Below, piece after piece: positions 56,056 to 64,000 of a DNA stretch of 64,000 nucleotides. This stretch comes from Rhizobium sp. CIAT894. GTDB lineage: Bacteria; Pseudomonadota; Alphaproteobacteria; Rhizobiales; Rhizobiaceae. The notes beneath the pieces were generated by a model that was given only the letters and a program-made list of their open reading frames with translations, did not search any database and was not told the DNA's origin. The stretch is from the NCBI RefSeq assembly GCF_000172795.2, contig NZ_CP020949.1, forward strand, positions 62,001 through 126,000, written 5' to 3'. The translations under genes were made by a program, and so were the position numbers. The stretch's first letter is position 1; each line of letters begins with the position of its first letter.

Positions 56056-57246
56056 ATGAACAGTGTTTCGCCATTCCGTGATCCGGCCGCCCCCGGCAAC
56101 CCTGTCATTCCACGGCAAGATTGGGACCGCGCGCCCTGGAATCGCTGGACATTCCAGCACGTCAGAGACCTGCTGCCGACCACTCAGGTCTGGCGCGGAG
56201 CGGGGCCGGTAAGCAAGCTGCCGACGGATCTGCGGGATATCGAGGCCATTACCTTCGCGGCTGAGGGGCGAGCCTGTACCGTTGGCAGCTTCCTTGAGTC
56301 AAACTACGCCGATGGTTTCCTCGTGCTCCATGGCGGCAAGATTGTCGCCGAGCGCTACATGAACGGCATGACACCGCGTACTCAGCACCTGTCGCAATCC
56401 GTTGCCAAATCGGTGGTCGGCACAGTGGCGGGAATCCTGATCGACCGCGGAGTGGTCAACCCAGCCGCGCCCCTTACGCACTACCTGCCTGAGCTAGAGG
56501 CGACTGCCTACCGGGGCGCGACCGTCCAGCACGTGCTCGACATGACCAGCGGCGTGGTCTTCGATGAGACGTACACCGCGCTCGATTCCCATATGGCACA
56601 ACTGGACGCTGCTAGTGGCTGGAAGGATCATCGAAACCCGAATTGGCCGAAATCCGTCTGGGACCTGATCCTGTCTTTGAAGGATTTAGAGTGCCCGCAC
56701 GGTACCTCGTTCAGGTATCGCTCGATCGAGACAGATGTCCTGTCATTTGTTTTACAGCGCGCCACCGCTACTTCCCTTGCAGACCTCGTCAGCCGTGAGC
56801 TGTGGGCGCCAATGGGTGCGGAAGAAGACGCGTATTTTACAGTGGACGCTGCCGGATATTCTCTGGGTGACGGCGGGTTCAATGCGACTCTTCGCGACTA
56901 TGCTCGTTTCGCCCTGCTGCATCTTCGCGGCGGCGAGATCGACGGCAAACGCATAGTTTCGAATGAGTGGCTCGCCGGCACACGGTTTGGAGCTGATCCG
57001 ACCCTCTTCGGTGGCATCTATTATGAAGTTCTGCCCGCTGGCGCATATCACAATCAATTTTGGATCGAGGACATCGCGCGCGGCGTCTATATGGCCCGTG
57101 GCGTCTTCGGGCAACTGATCTACATCGACCCGCTGGCGGATTTCGCGGCGGTTGTCCTATCGAGCTGGCCGGAATTCGTCAGCACGGGGCGGATGAAGAC
57201 CACCCTAGCAGCGGTAAGCGCTATCCGAGGGGCAGTCGGGTCGTAA
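56056..57246 (+). CDS. Class C beta-lactamase-fold serine hydrolase (NylB-like)
   Basis: A 396-residue hydrolase of the 6-aminohexanoate-dimer hydrolase (NylB) type. The SxxK motif is Ser115-Val-Ala-Lys118 in HLSQSVAKSVVGT, and Tyr221 in FRYRSIETDVL matches the NylB tyrosine position; PWNRWTFQHVRDLLP and ADGFLVLHGGKIVAE closely follow NylB-family blocks. ATG 56056 is preferred; an in-frame TTG at 56023 overlaps the regulator's stop. It probably hydrolyses linear amide or ester bonds. Confidence 0.88.
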   Translation: MNSVSPFRDPAAPGNPVIPRQDWDRAPWNRWTFQHVRDLLPTTQVWRGAGPVSKLPTDLRDIEAITFAAEGRACTVGSFLESNYADGFLVLHGGKIVAERYMNGMTPRTQHLSQSVAKSVVGTVAGILIDRGVVNPAAPLTHYLPELEATAYRGATVQHVLDMTSGVVFDETYTALDSHMAQLDAASGWKDHRNPNWPKSVWDLILSLKDLECPHGTSFRYRSIETDVLSFVLQRATATSLADLVSRELWAPMGAEEDAYFTVDAAGYSLGDGGFNATLRDYARFALLHLRGGEIDGKRIVSNEWLAGTRFGADPTLFGGIYYEVLPAGAYHNQFWIEDIARGVYMARGVFGQLIYIDPLADFAAVVLSSWPEFVSTGRMKTTLAAVSAIRGAVGS

Positions 57247-57564
57247 AGCGCGGGCTGTCCCATTCGGTCCTCAGCCGCGCCGGTTGGCCGCGTCGTCAAG
57301 ACGCAGAGCATGAGTAACGGGAGACGCCAAAGCGGGCGGCTATGGCCACTTCGTGCTGGCGCGGCTAACGGAATACGGGCGGCGTTTTGGAAGCCATCTC
57401 CAAAAGATCATTCCGGTTTGGGATTGCCTTGCGTTGCTGTTAGAGTTTGGGTTGAACGCCGCCGCCCAAGCTTCATCCAAGTCATATGTGATGGGAGGAG
57501 AAGGCTGCGAAGGGGACGGCGGAGCTGAACTCGTGTTGAACTTTTGCTTTTGGTGTCGCAAAAC
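57247..57564. other. Intergenic region without recognised genes
   Basis: About 318 bases between the serine hydrolase gene and the xdhC fragment. Short overlapping frames only; no terminator or repeat stands out. Confidence 0.35.
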
Positions 57565-57841
57565 CTGGATTCGGTCACATCCCTTGGCAACAGCGTCTAT
57601 GCCCTCCGCGGCAACAGCCGCTTCGACACACCCGCCTGGGACATAACCGCAGAAGCGGCCGTCCGCCGGCAATCTGTGCGCCGAGCGCCCGCGCCGCACC
57701 ACCACGGATTTCTACTAGAGTCGCAAGCGAGACCGGACCTTCCGCGAAGAACTTGACCGCATAAGCGAGGATCTTTGCTGGATCATCAATCAAACTGTCC
57801 CGAACAGGCGTGACAACCGCTCCGTTTTCGCCCAAGACCAC
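57565..57841 (-). pseudogene. XdhC/CoxI-family N-terminal fragment
   Basis: From GTG 57841 (with AGGAGGA upstream) the frame reads KILAYAVKFFAEGPVSLATL and VEIRGGAARALGAQIA; after a frameshift near 57670 it resumes as DGRFCGYVPGGCVEAAVAAE and then GIDAVAKGCDR. This is the N-terminus of an XdhC-like molybdenum-hydroxylase maturation factor; the rest is missing. Confidence 0.7.
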
Positions 57842-57988
57842 AGTTCCTCCTTACAAAACGATATAGTATTAATAACCGACCCCGGGCTCCTGGGCTCATC
57901 CACGTTGGCTCTGCAACAAAGCGAGCGTATGACGCTCATTACCTGCCCCAGTTTCCGCTGGCGACACCGCGTTAGCGCCTCGCCGAGT

Positions 57989-58972
57989 TCAGGTGCGAAA
58001 AACCATCGCTCCGCCAGTCATCCCCGCCCCAGCCGCCGCAAGCAAGAGCGTTTCTCCAGCTGCTATCCGGTTCACCTCATTAGAAAGTGACAACGACAGC
58101 GGAATTGTCGCAGCGGAAGAATTCCCGAATTCTTCTATCGAGCGCACCACCCGCGTGACGTCGATATCGAGGTTGCCGCAGACGGCTTCGAAGATGCGCG
58201 TGTTTGCCTGGTGGGGAACGAAGCGGGTCAAGTCCGATGGCATCACCTTTGCGTGGGACATGGCTCGGTTTGAGCACGCCGTCATCATCTTCACAGCTTG
58301 GGTAAAAACCTCGCGGCCATCCAGCATTCGCATAAGCGTGCTTTCCGGTGGCAGCGAGGATGCGAAGGGAAGGTTGCTTCCACCCGCCGGGATCGTGATG
58401 AGGTCATAGAGGCTGCCATCAGCGATCAGGTCCGCACCGAGGACGCCTTGTTCGGGATTTTCACAAGGGCCGAGAATGACGGCCCCTGCCGCGTCTGCGA
58501 ACAGAACCGACGTCGATCGCTCGCACGGGTTGATCCGTCTGCTTAGAATGTTCGCGGCGACGACCAGAACCCGCTTGTCGTATGCCCGCACAAAACTGTC
58601 GGCTAAAACCAGAGCATACAGGAAGCCCGCACAGGCCCCGGCTAAGTCGACCGCACCCGAGTTCGTTAGGCCAAGCCTATGAGCGAGCAAGGGGCCTGAC
58701 GGCGGCAAGAGATGGTCGGGCGTCGATGTCGCGAGAAGTGTCAGAGCGATGCTCTCGCGCCCGATATCCGCATCTCTTATCGCGGCTTCGCTTGCTTCGA
58801 CGGCGAGCCCTGTCAGCGTGTCTTTGGGCGACGCCCACCACCGTGACCTGATACCGGTGCGACGTTGAATCCAGCCCTCCTCCAGTTGAAGGCTATGCTC
58901 GATCTCGGCGTTTGTTACGAGCCGCCCGGGAACGGCGTGTCCGAAACCCAGAAAGCGTGAAGAGCGGGCCAT
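57989..58972 (-). CDS. bioZ: BioZ-type 3-oxoacyl-ACP synthase III
   Basis: A 327-residue KAS III (FabH-like) with the triad Cys114 (AGACAGF), His254 (VPHQANTR) and Asn284 (EFGNSSAAT). Being last in a bioB-F-D-A cluster identifies it as BioZ, which in Agrobacterium and Mesorhizobium replaces BioC/BioH by condensing a glutaryl starter with malonyl-ACP to begin the pimeloyl chain. ATG 58972 overlaps the bioA stop; the longer frame to 59041 runs into bioA. Confidence 0.9.
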   Translation of the reverse strand: MARSSRFLGFGHAVPGRLVTNAEIEHSLQLEEGWIQRRTGIRSRWWASPKDTLTGLAVEASEAAIRDADIGRESIALTLLATSTPDHLLPPSGPLLAHRLGLTNSGAVDLAGACAGFLYALVLADSFVRAYDKRVLVVAANILSRRINPCERSTSVLFADAAGAVILGPCENPEQGVLGADLIADGSLYDLITIPAGGSNLPFASSLPPESTLMRMLDGREVFTQAVKMMTACSNRAMSHAKVMPSDLTRFVPHQANTRIFEAVCGNLDIDVTRVVRSIEEFGNSSAATIPLSLSLSNEVNRIAAGETLLLAAAGAGMTGGAMVFRT

Positions 58973-58973
58973 T

Positions 58974-60242
58974 CTAGAGTTTTCCTGCAGCAACCAAGGC
59001 TGCCGCTTCATCGATGGCATCGTAAGCACGATCAAGCTCATCGGACGTAACGCAATAGGGCGGCATGAGGTAAATCACTTTGCCCAACGGACGAATGAGC
59101 AAATCCCTCGCTCTAAAAAATCGTCGTAGTGACGGTCCGACAGCTGCGAGATACCCATCCCCCGAAACCTTCAGATCCATTGCAGCGATCGTGCCGATCT
59201 GTCGCACGTTCTCGAACCTGTCATCGTTAGCGAACCGGGCAAGGCTCTTTCTGTGCGAAGAAGTCAGATTGGCGATACGATCCTCCACGGGCTCGGATTG
59301 CCAGACCTGGATGTTTCCGACCGCCGCGGCGCAGGCAATTGGATTGGCCGTGTACGAACTCGAATGGAAGAACGTCTTCTTGCGGTCGGACGAGTAATGA
59401 GCATCAAACACTTCCGCTTTGCACAACGTCGCCGCCAGCGCGAGAGCGCCGCCCGTGAGCCCTTTCGAGGTGCAAAGGATATCGGGTCGAACGCCTGCGG
59501 CGTCGCAAGCAAAAAGGGGGCCAGTTCTCCCCCATCCCGTCATGACCTCGTCGGCGATGACGAGAGTGTCGCTGTTCTCGGCAATTCGCTTCATCTCTGA
59601 AAGAACGCGGGACGAATACACCCGCATTCCCCCCGCTCCAAGGACCAACGGCTCGACAAGGACCGCGGCCACATCGCCTTCGCGACAGATCTTTTCCAGA
59701 GCGTCGAGGCTATCCTGTTCCGCTCCCGGTTGGGGAAACGGAATCCTCTCGACCTCGAACAAGAGGGGAGTATACGCCAGGTTGAAGACGCCACGCTCCC
59801 CCACTGACATCGTGCCGATGGTGTCGCCGTGATAGCTGTGCTCGAGCACGCAAATGCGGTGCCTTGGACGCCCTTGATTATAGTAGAAACCCAGCGCCAT
59901 CTTCAGTGCGGCCTCGACAGCAGTCGAGCCGCTGTCGGAATAGAAAACGTGCTTCAGGCCTTCCGGAGCCAACTCAATCAACCCTGAGGCCAGCGTCTCC
60001 GCCTGTTCATGCGTGAACTCGGCAAAGATCACCTGATCGTGCGTATCGATAGCGGTTTGAATGGCGCGCATGATCTTAGGATGGCGGTGGCCGTGCGTTA
60101 CGACCCACCAAGACGAGATCGCATCAAGCACGGCGCGCCCATCTTCATCCACAAGATGCGCGCCGTCGGTGCGAACAATCCGGCGCATTGGCGCTTCGAG
60201 TGCATGCTGTGTAAATGGATGCCAGATTGTCGATTTAGTCAT
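58974..60242 (-). CDS. bioA: Adenosylmethionine-8-amino-7-oxononanoate aminotransferase
   Basis: A 422-residue class III aminotransferase. Substrate and cofactor motifs: [11 protein letters not shown] at the start, [14 protein letters not shown] near 50, [18 protein letters not shown] near 109, PLP aspartate region [15 protein letters not shown] and lysine in [20 protein letters not shown] 60242 overlaps the bioD stop by 8 bases; 60272 is also open. It converts KAPA to DAPA. Confidence 0.95.
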   Translation of the reverse strand: MTKSTIWHPFTQHALEAPMRRIVRTDGAHLVDEDGRAVLDAISSWWVVTHGHRHPKIMRAIQTAIDTHDQVIFAEFTHEQAETLASGLIELAPEGLKHVFYSDSGSTAVEAALKMALGFYYNQGRPRHRICVLEHSYHGDTIGTMSVGERGVFNLAYTPLLFEVERIPFPQPGAEQDSLDALEKICREGDVAAVLVEPLVLGAGGMRVYSSRVLSEMKRIAENSDTLVIADEVMTGWGRTGPLFACDAAGVRPDILCTSKGLTGGALALAATLCKAEVFDAHYSSDRKKTFFHSSSYTANPIACAAAVGNIQVWQSEPVEDRIANLTSSHRKSLARFANDDRFENVRQIGTIAAMDLKVSGDGYLAAVGPSLRRFFRARDLLIRPLGKVIYLMPPYCVTSDELDRAYDAIDEAAALVAAGKL

Positions 60243-60870
60243 CGAGTAGTCTCCGGAAATAGCTGACGTCAAAGTTTTGCAGGAAGGCTTGGTCGAGATC
60301 GCGTGGCGTCATTGGCTCGACCGTCGGCAACCTACCCAGCCTGACAACGCGACCAAACCTACAAATCGTGGCTTCCGTATCTTCACTGTGAGTGCCGATG
60401 AATGCGACGCCTGCGATGGGGATCGCCCTGGTCCGCATAGCCTCGATACTCAGTAGGGTGTGATTTATCGTGCCGAGCTCAGTTCGAGCACAAAGCACGG
60501 TCGGCCGTCGCCACCGCGCGAAAATGTCGGCATAGAGCACATCATCGGTCACTGGGACCAGCAGACCGCCTGCGCCTTCAATGACCAGTGGTCCCCCGAT
60601 ATTAGGCACTTCAAGCGCCTCTATATCGATTTCCACGCCGTCGATCCGGGCAGATAGATGCGGAGAAACAGGCGTTTTAAGTTTATATAATTCCGGCAAA
60701 ACCATGCTCGACGGGACACCCAAATCACTGACGACCTGGCTATCTGTCGGTTCACCTAGACCTGACTGGATGGGTTTCCAATACCGTGCGCCGAGCGCCG
60801 TCGTAAGAGCGGCACAGAAGACGGTCTTGCCCATTCCCGTGTCCGTTCCTGTTACAACGAGCGAACTCAT
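60235..60870 (-). CDS. bioD: Dethiobiotin synthetase
   Basis: A 211-residue P-loop enzyme with [17 protein letters not shown] at the N-terminus and the conserved [12 protein letters not shown] near 98. It closes the ureido ring of dethiobiotin from DAPA, CO2 and ATP. Overlaps bioF by four bases and bioA by eight. Confidence 0.95.
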   Translation of the reverse strand: MSSLVVTGTDTGMGKTVFCAALTTALGARYWKPIQSGLGEPTDSQVVSDLGVPSSMVLPELYKLKTPVSPHLSARIDGVEIDIEALEVPNIGGPLVIEGAGGLLVPVTDDVLYADIFARWRRPTVLCARTELGTINHTLLSIEAMRTRAIPIAGVAFIGTHSEDTEATICRFGRVVRLGRLPTVEPMTPRDLDQAFLQNFDVSYFRRLLDD

Positions 60871-62003
60871 GGCTGCCGCTCCATCGCTTCTCGGATAAGG
60901 CCGAACAGTGTGGTAACCGCCGTTCTGTCGACCTGTAGCGTTATAGCAACCCGCAAGCGGGCGGTGCCCTCGGGAACAGTCGGCGGACGGATAGCCCTGA
61001 CGTCGAAGCCGGATGCCTTAATCTGCTCAGCCACTCTCATTGCGTGACCACTGGCGCCGATCTTGATGGGGATGATTTGCGAAGACGTGGCAGCAAACCC
61101 TGCCTTGATCGCGGTCGAGTTCGCGAATGTTGCCAAGTCCTGAAGCTTGGTGCGACGCTGCGGTGAATCAGAGACGATCTTAAGCGCCTCTCGCACCGCC
61201 GCAGCAGCGAGCGGAGAGGGAGCAGTGGAGTAGATAAAGGAACGAGCCCGGTTCACGAGATATTCGCAAATTGTCCGGCTGGCGCACACGATGGCCCCAG
61301 ATACCCCAAGGGCTTTCCCACAAGTGTGAAGCACGATGACGTTTTCACGACCTTCCAGGCTAGCCGAAAACCCCCTGCCCCCAGCGCCGTAGATTCCCGT
61401 AGCATGTGCCTCATCTATGATGAGGAAAGCCCCTTCGCGATTAGCTATTTCGGCCAGATCGGTCAGAGGAGCCTGGTCACCCTCCATCGAGTAAAGGCTC
61501 TCGACTGCGATCCAAACGCGCCCCTTTCCGCCGCTCAGACGCCATCTGCGGATGGCATCGGAAAAGGCGTCGGCGTCATTGTGGGGTACGGAGGTGCTTT
61601 GCGCTTTGATCGAAGCAATGCCTTCATGCACACTGGCGTGAACGAGCTCATCGTAAATGACTAGGTCTTCACGGCGTGGAAGCGTGGAGAAGAGCGCGGC
61701 ATTGGCCGCAAATCCGCTACTCCAATACAACGCCCTATCCGCGCCGAAGAACCTCGCGGCCTCCTGCTCAAGCGCCTCGTGTTCAGGATGGTTGCCACGC
61801 AACAGACGTGATCCGCCCGAACCGACCGGAACGCCGCGGTCGATCGCCCAGGAAATTGCGCCTCTCAGGCGGGGACTTGCTGCAAGACCGAGATAATCGT
61901 TGGACGTGAAGTCCAATCCAACCTTCGGCGCTAGCTCGCGGTATCGCCCCTTTTTCATGAGGGCTTCGAGCGTCCGGCGCTGTTCGGCCGCCGCTTCTAG
62001 CAT
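60867..62003 (-). CDS. bioF: 8-amino-7-oxononanoate synthase
   Basis: A 378-residue alpha-oxoamine synthase with [17 protein letters not shown] near 30, [19 protein letters not shown] near 62, [18 protein letters not shown] near 196 and the PLP lysine in [12 protein letters not shown]. It joins a pimeloyl thioester and alanine to form KAPA. Overlaps bioB by seven bases. Confidence 0.95.
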   Translation of the reverse strand: MLEAAAEQRRTLEALMKKGRYRELAPKVGLDFTSNDYLGLAASPRLRGAISWAIDRGVPVGSGGSRLLRGNHPEHEALEQEAARFFGADRALYWSSGFAANAALFSTLPRREDLVIYDELVHASVHEGIASIKAQSTSVPHNDADAFSDAIRRWRLSGGKGRVWIAVESLYSMEGDQAPLTDLAEIANREGAFLIIDEAHATGIYGAGGRGFSASLEGRENVIVLHTCGKALGVSGAIVCASRTICEYLVNRARSFIYSTAPSPLAAAAVREALKIVSDSPQRRTKLQDLATFANSTAIKAGFAATSSQIIPIKIGASGHAMRVAEQIKASGFDVRAIRPPTVPEGTARLRVAITLQVDRTAVTTLFGLIREAMERQP

Positions 62004-63013
62004 TGCGCACTCCCGATGCTCGGAGACACGAGCGACATAGGTTTGAGACCAAGCCTTTGTAGAAGCTTGTTATCGTGATCTTCTCCCGGGTTGTCTGCGG
62101 TAAGCAGGGTTTCACCGACGAAAATGGAATTCGCCCCAGCTAAGAAGCAAAGCGCTTGTGTTTCATCGCTCATCTCGGTCCGTCCGGCAGACAGGCGAAC
62201 TGCCGAATTCGGCATCATGATCCTTGCCAGCGCGATCATACGCACGAACTCGATCGGATCGACGCGTCCGGAGTTGGCGAGACGCGAACCAGGGATCGGA
62301 ATCAACATGTTGATCGGGACGCTTTCAGGCGGAACTGGGAGATTTGCCAAGGTCACCAACATGGAGATGCGATCGTTGACCGACTCTCCTAACCCAAGGA
62401 TACCGCCCGAACACACCTTGATCCCCGCTTCCCGGACGTTAGCCAACGTCTCCAGTCTGTCTGCAAAGGTCCGCGTCGTGATTACTTTGCTGTAGTACTC
62501 TTCCGAGGTGTCGACGTTATGGTTGTAGTAGTCGAGCCCCGCGTGGGAGAGGCGCTCTGACTGCTCCGGCGAGAGCATCCCGAGCGTCATGCATGTTTCC
62601 ATCCCGAGGGCTTTGACCTCCGTCACCATCGCGACAATCGAATCCATGTCGCGGTCCTTAGGGCTTCTCCATGCCGCCCCCATGCAATATCTCGTTGCTC
62701 CCTGCTCGCGCGCTTTGCGAGCCTCATCGACGACCTTCTCGACTTCCATGAGTTTCGTGGCCTTCAGGCCCGTCGGATATTTCGAAGACTGGCTGCAATA
62801 GCCGCAGTCTTCAGCACATCCGCCTGTCTTGATCGAGAGCAGACGGCTCATCTGGATGGCATTTGGATCAAAATTCTCCCGATGCGCGGTCTGGGCCTGA
62901 AACAGCAAATCCATGAACGGAAGCTCATAAACCTGGCTCGCCTCCTCAAGCGTCCAGACCAAGTTCTCGACCGAAGGCTCAGCGGCCTGGTGAAGATCGG
63001 TATTGCAATCCAT
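61997..63013 (-). CDS. bioB: Biotin synthase
   Basis: A 338-residue radical-SAM enzyme with [11 protein letters not shown] (CxxxCxxC for the 4Fe-4S cluster) near 60, [12 protein letters not shown] near 160 and the 2Fe-2S site residues in the barrel. It inserts sulfur into dethiobiotin. ATG 63013 is chosen for its GGAGGAAG ribosome binding site and family start; the open frame to 63115 overlaps the carbonic anhydrase gene. No BioR-type TTATCTATAA operator was found directly upstream, consistent with a promoter further up. Confidence 0.95.
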   Translation of the reverse strand: MDCNTDLHQAAEPSVENLVWTLEEASQVYELPFMDLLFQAQTAHRENFDPNAIQMSRLLSIKTGGCAEDCGYCSQSSKYPTGLKATKLMEVEKVVDEARKAREQGATRYCMGAAWRSPKDRDMDSIVAMVTEVKALGMETCMTLGMLSPEQSERLSHAGLDYYNHNVDTSEEYYSKVITTRTFADRLETLANVREAGIKVCSGGILGLGESVNDRISMLVTLANLPVPPESVPINMLIPIPGSRLANSGRVDPIEFVRMIALARIMMPNSAVRLSAGRTEMSDETQALCFLAGANSIFVGETLLTADNPGEDHDNKLLQRLGLKPMSLVSPSIGSAQC

Positions 63014-63047
63014 GCGTACTTCCTCCGACTGAATGTAATTTTCGCGC

Positions 63048-63764
63048 TCAGATCGCGAACGTTCTTGAGATTTCGATGCCATGACGAAAAGCCTCGCTGT
63101 CTGCGCTTTCTGCATGCGGAAGTGCGAGGTCTAGGGGTGAAAACCTACCGCTATGCTCGTCAGCCACCCAAAGCTGTCCCGCGCCGATGTCGAACCAGGT
63201 ACCGAACAGGCGCAACTCGCCCAGTTCCTCGCGTGCTTTGACGAACGGAAACGAACGGAGGTTTTTCAACGATTGCAGGACAGACTTCCGCTCGGCGACC
63301 GACTGTCGCGAGCTGGTTGCTACTGTCGCATTGTCGACGACTTCAGATATGATGGGGCGCAGTATCTCGATCCACTGCCCGATGAAATTGCCGGGCGAGA
63401 GCGGTGTGTGTGTGCTCTTCAGCGCCGCTGCGATACCACCGCAGCTGCAATGCCCCATCACTACGATATTTTTTACATCAAGGCATTGGACGGCGAACTC
63501 CAACGCTGCGGACGTCGAGTGGTGGCCGTCGTCTGGCTTACAAGGCGGAACGATATTGGCCACGTTGCGCACCACGAACATCTGTCCGGGGCCGCTTCCG
63601 AAGACTGTTTCCGGAGCGGCGCGGGAATCACAGCAGGCGATTACCAATGTTGCCGGGAACTGGCCTTTGCTGGCGAGGCTCTCGTAGCGCTCCCGGTGGC
63701 GGGGAAACTTCGCGGCGCGAAATCCACGATAGCCTCGTAGCAGCTCTTCGGGAAAGTCTGTCAT
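63048..63764 (-). CDS. Beta-class carbonic anhydrase
   Basis: A 238-residue zinc enzyme interconverting CO2 and bicarbonate. Ligands are in [11 protein letters not shown] (Cys, Asp-Arg pair, near 45) and GHCSCGGI (His and Cys, near 105). It ends 34 bases before bioB and starts 28 bases after the aldehyde dehydrogenase gene, so it appears to be part of the biotin transcript. Bicarbonate is the co-substrate of biotin carboxylases, and CO2 that of BioD, which makes the pairing sensible. Confidence 0.93.
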   Translation of the reverse strand: MTDFPEELLRGYRGFRAAKFPRHRERYESLASKGQFPATLVIACCDSRAAPETVFGSGPGQMFVVRNVANIVPPCKPDDGHHSTSAALEFAVQCLDVKNIVVMGHCSCGGIAAALKSTHTPLSPGNFIGQWIEILRPIISEVVDNATVATSSRQSVAERKSVLQSLKNLRSFPFVKAREELGELRLFGTWFDIGAGQLWVADEHSGRFSPLDLALPHAESADSEAFRHGIEISRTFAI

Positions 63765-63792
63765 CTCGTTCTCCTCCTCATCGCAACGGCGT

Positions 63793-64000
63793 TCACAACC
63801 CGCCCATGCAGACGTATTTCATTTCCAAATAGTCATCCGCGCCATGGGACGAACCTTCACGACCGATCCCTGACTGTTTGACGCCACCGAACGGTGCGGC
63901 TTCGGACGAAATAAGACCGGTGTTCACACCGACCATCCCGTACTCAAGCGCCTCGGCGACGCGCCAGACGTTCCGCAGGTCTCGTGAGTAGAAGTATGCA
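63793..64000 (-). CDS. Aldehyde dehydrogenase C-terminal part (SSADH/GabD-like), cut by window edge
   Basis: The last 68 codons are inside the window: [40 protein letters not shown] and [20 protein letters not shown]. This matches the C-terminus of succinate-semialdehyde dehydrogenases (GabD type), including the substrate-binding SSEAAPFGG loop. It is in the same orientation as, and 28 bases before, the carbonic anhydrase gene. Confidence 0.88.
   Translation of the reverse strand, partial: AYFYSRDLRNVWRVAEALEYGMVGVNTGLISSEAAPFGGVKQSGIGREGSSHGADDYLEMKYVCMGGL

Overview
The window reads as part of a large plasmid (or chromid) of a Rhizobiaceae bacterium (Agrobacterium/Rhizobium/Sinorhizobium/Shinella type). 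The basis is the Ti-plasmid-style traG, traF, traB, traH, traM and traR genes, a bioB-F-D-A-Z biotin cluster of the Agrobacterium/Mesorhizobium kind, high GC coding with alphaproteobacterial codon use, and dense ABC-transporter operons. No repABC, rRNA or tRNA was seen.

Layout. 1-8.9 kb: plasmid backbone (a helicase truncated by the window edge, an ATP-dependent DNA ligase, a ParB-like protein, DUF7007-like and unknown proteins), separated by clear stem-loop terminators. 9.2-12.3 kb: a small oxidoreductase/SRPBCC operon divergent from a LysR regulator. 12.9-17.1 kb: a DUF736 protein, then an HU gene split by a complete group II intron, a WGR protein and a secreted nuclease. 17.05-20.35 kb: wreckage of a Ti-type transfer region, where the 3' part of traG abuts the last codons of traA, so traC, traD, oriT and nearly all of traA are missing, followed by apparently intact traF, traB and traH. 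20.4-26.4 kb: two diverged direct copies of a traH / structured RNA / traM module. Copy A keeps traH but has a broken traM; copy B has a broken traH but keeps traM and a tra box. Between them lie a truncated GntR gene, a LysR/nitrilase/amidotransferase locus and gene fragments. traR follows, convergent with traM.

27.3-31.2 kb: an amino-sugar catabolic operon (kinase, GntR regulator, SIS isomerase, NagA) pointing toward traR. 31.9-37.3 kb: an Fe3+-type ABC importer with a TIM-barrel isomerase and an inositol-monophosphatase-family phosphatase, next to a divergent ROK regulator. 38.7-45.9 kb: a second ROK regulator divergent from a sugar ABC importer with an oxidoreductase. 46.0-47.9 kb: a chemoreceptor. 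48.6-57.2 kb: a peptide-type ABC importer (with a frameshifted permease) joined to a NylA-like amidase, an RpiR regulator and a NylB-like serine hydrolase, suggesting uptake and hydrolysis of amide-linked oligomers. 57.6-64 kb: an xdhC fragment, then a continuous minus-strand run of aldehyde dehydrogenase, carbonic anhydrase, bioB, bioF, bioD, bioA and bioZ.

The most interesting item is the structured RNA between traH and traM. Its two copies differ by compensatory base changes in helices, and in copy B it sits just downstream of a TraR-binding palindrome, so it is probably a long structured leader of traM. Second is the group II intron inside the HU gene, where splicing restores a perfect HU protein and both exon-binding sites can be identified. 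All assignments come from reading the sequence and family knowledge; no database search was run.
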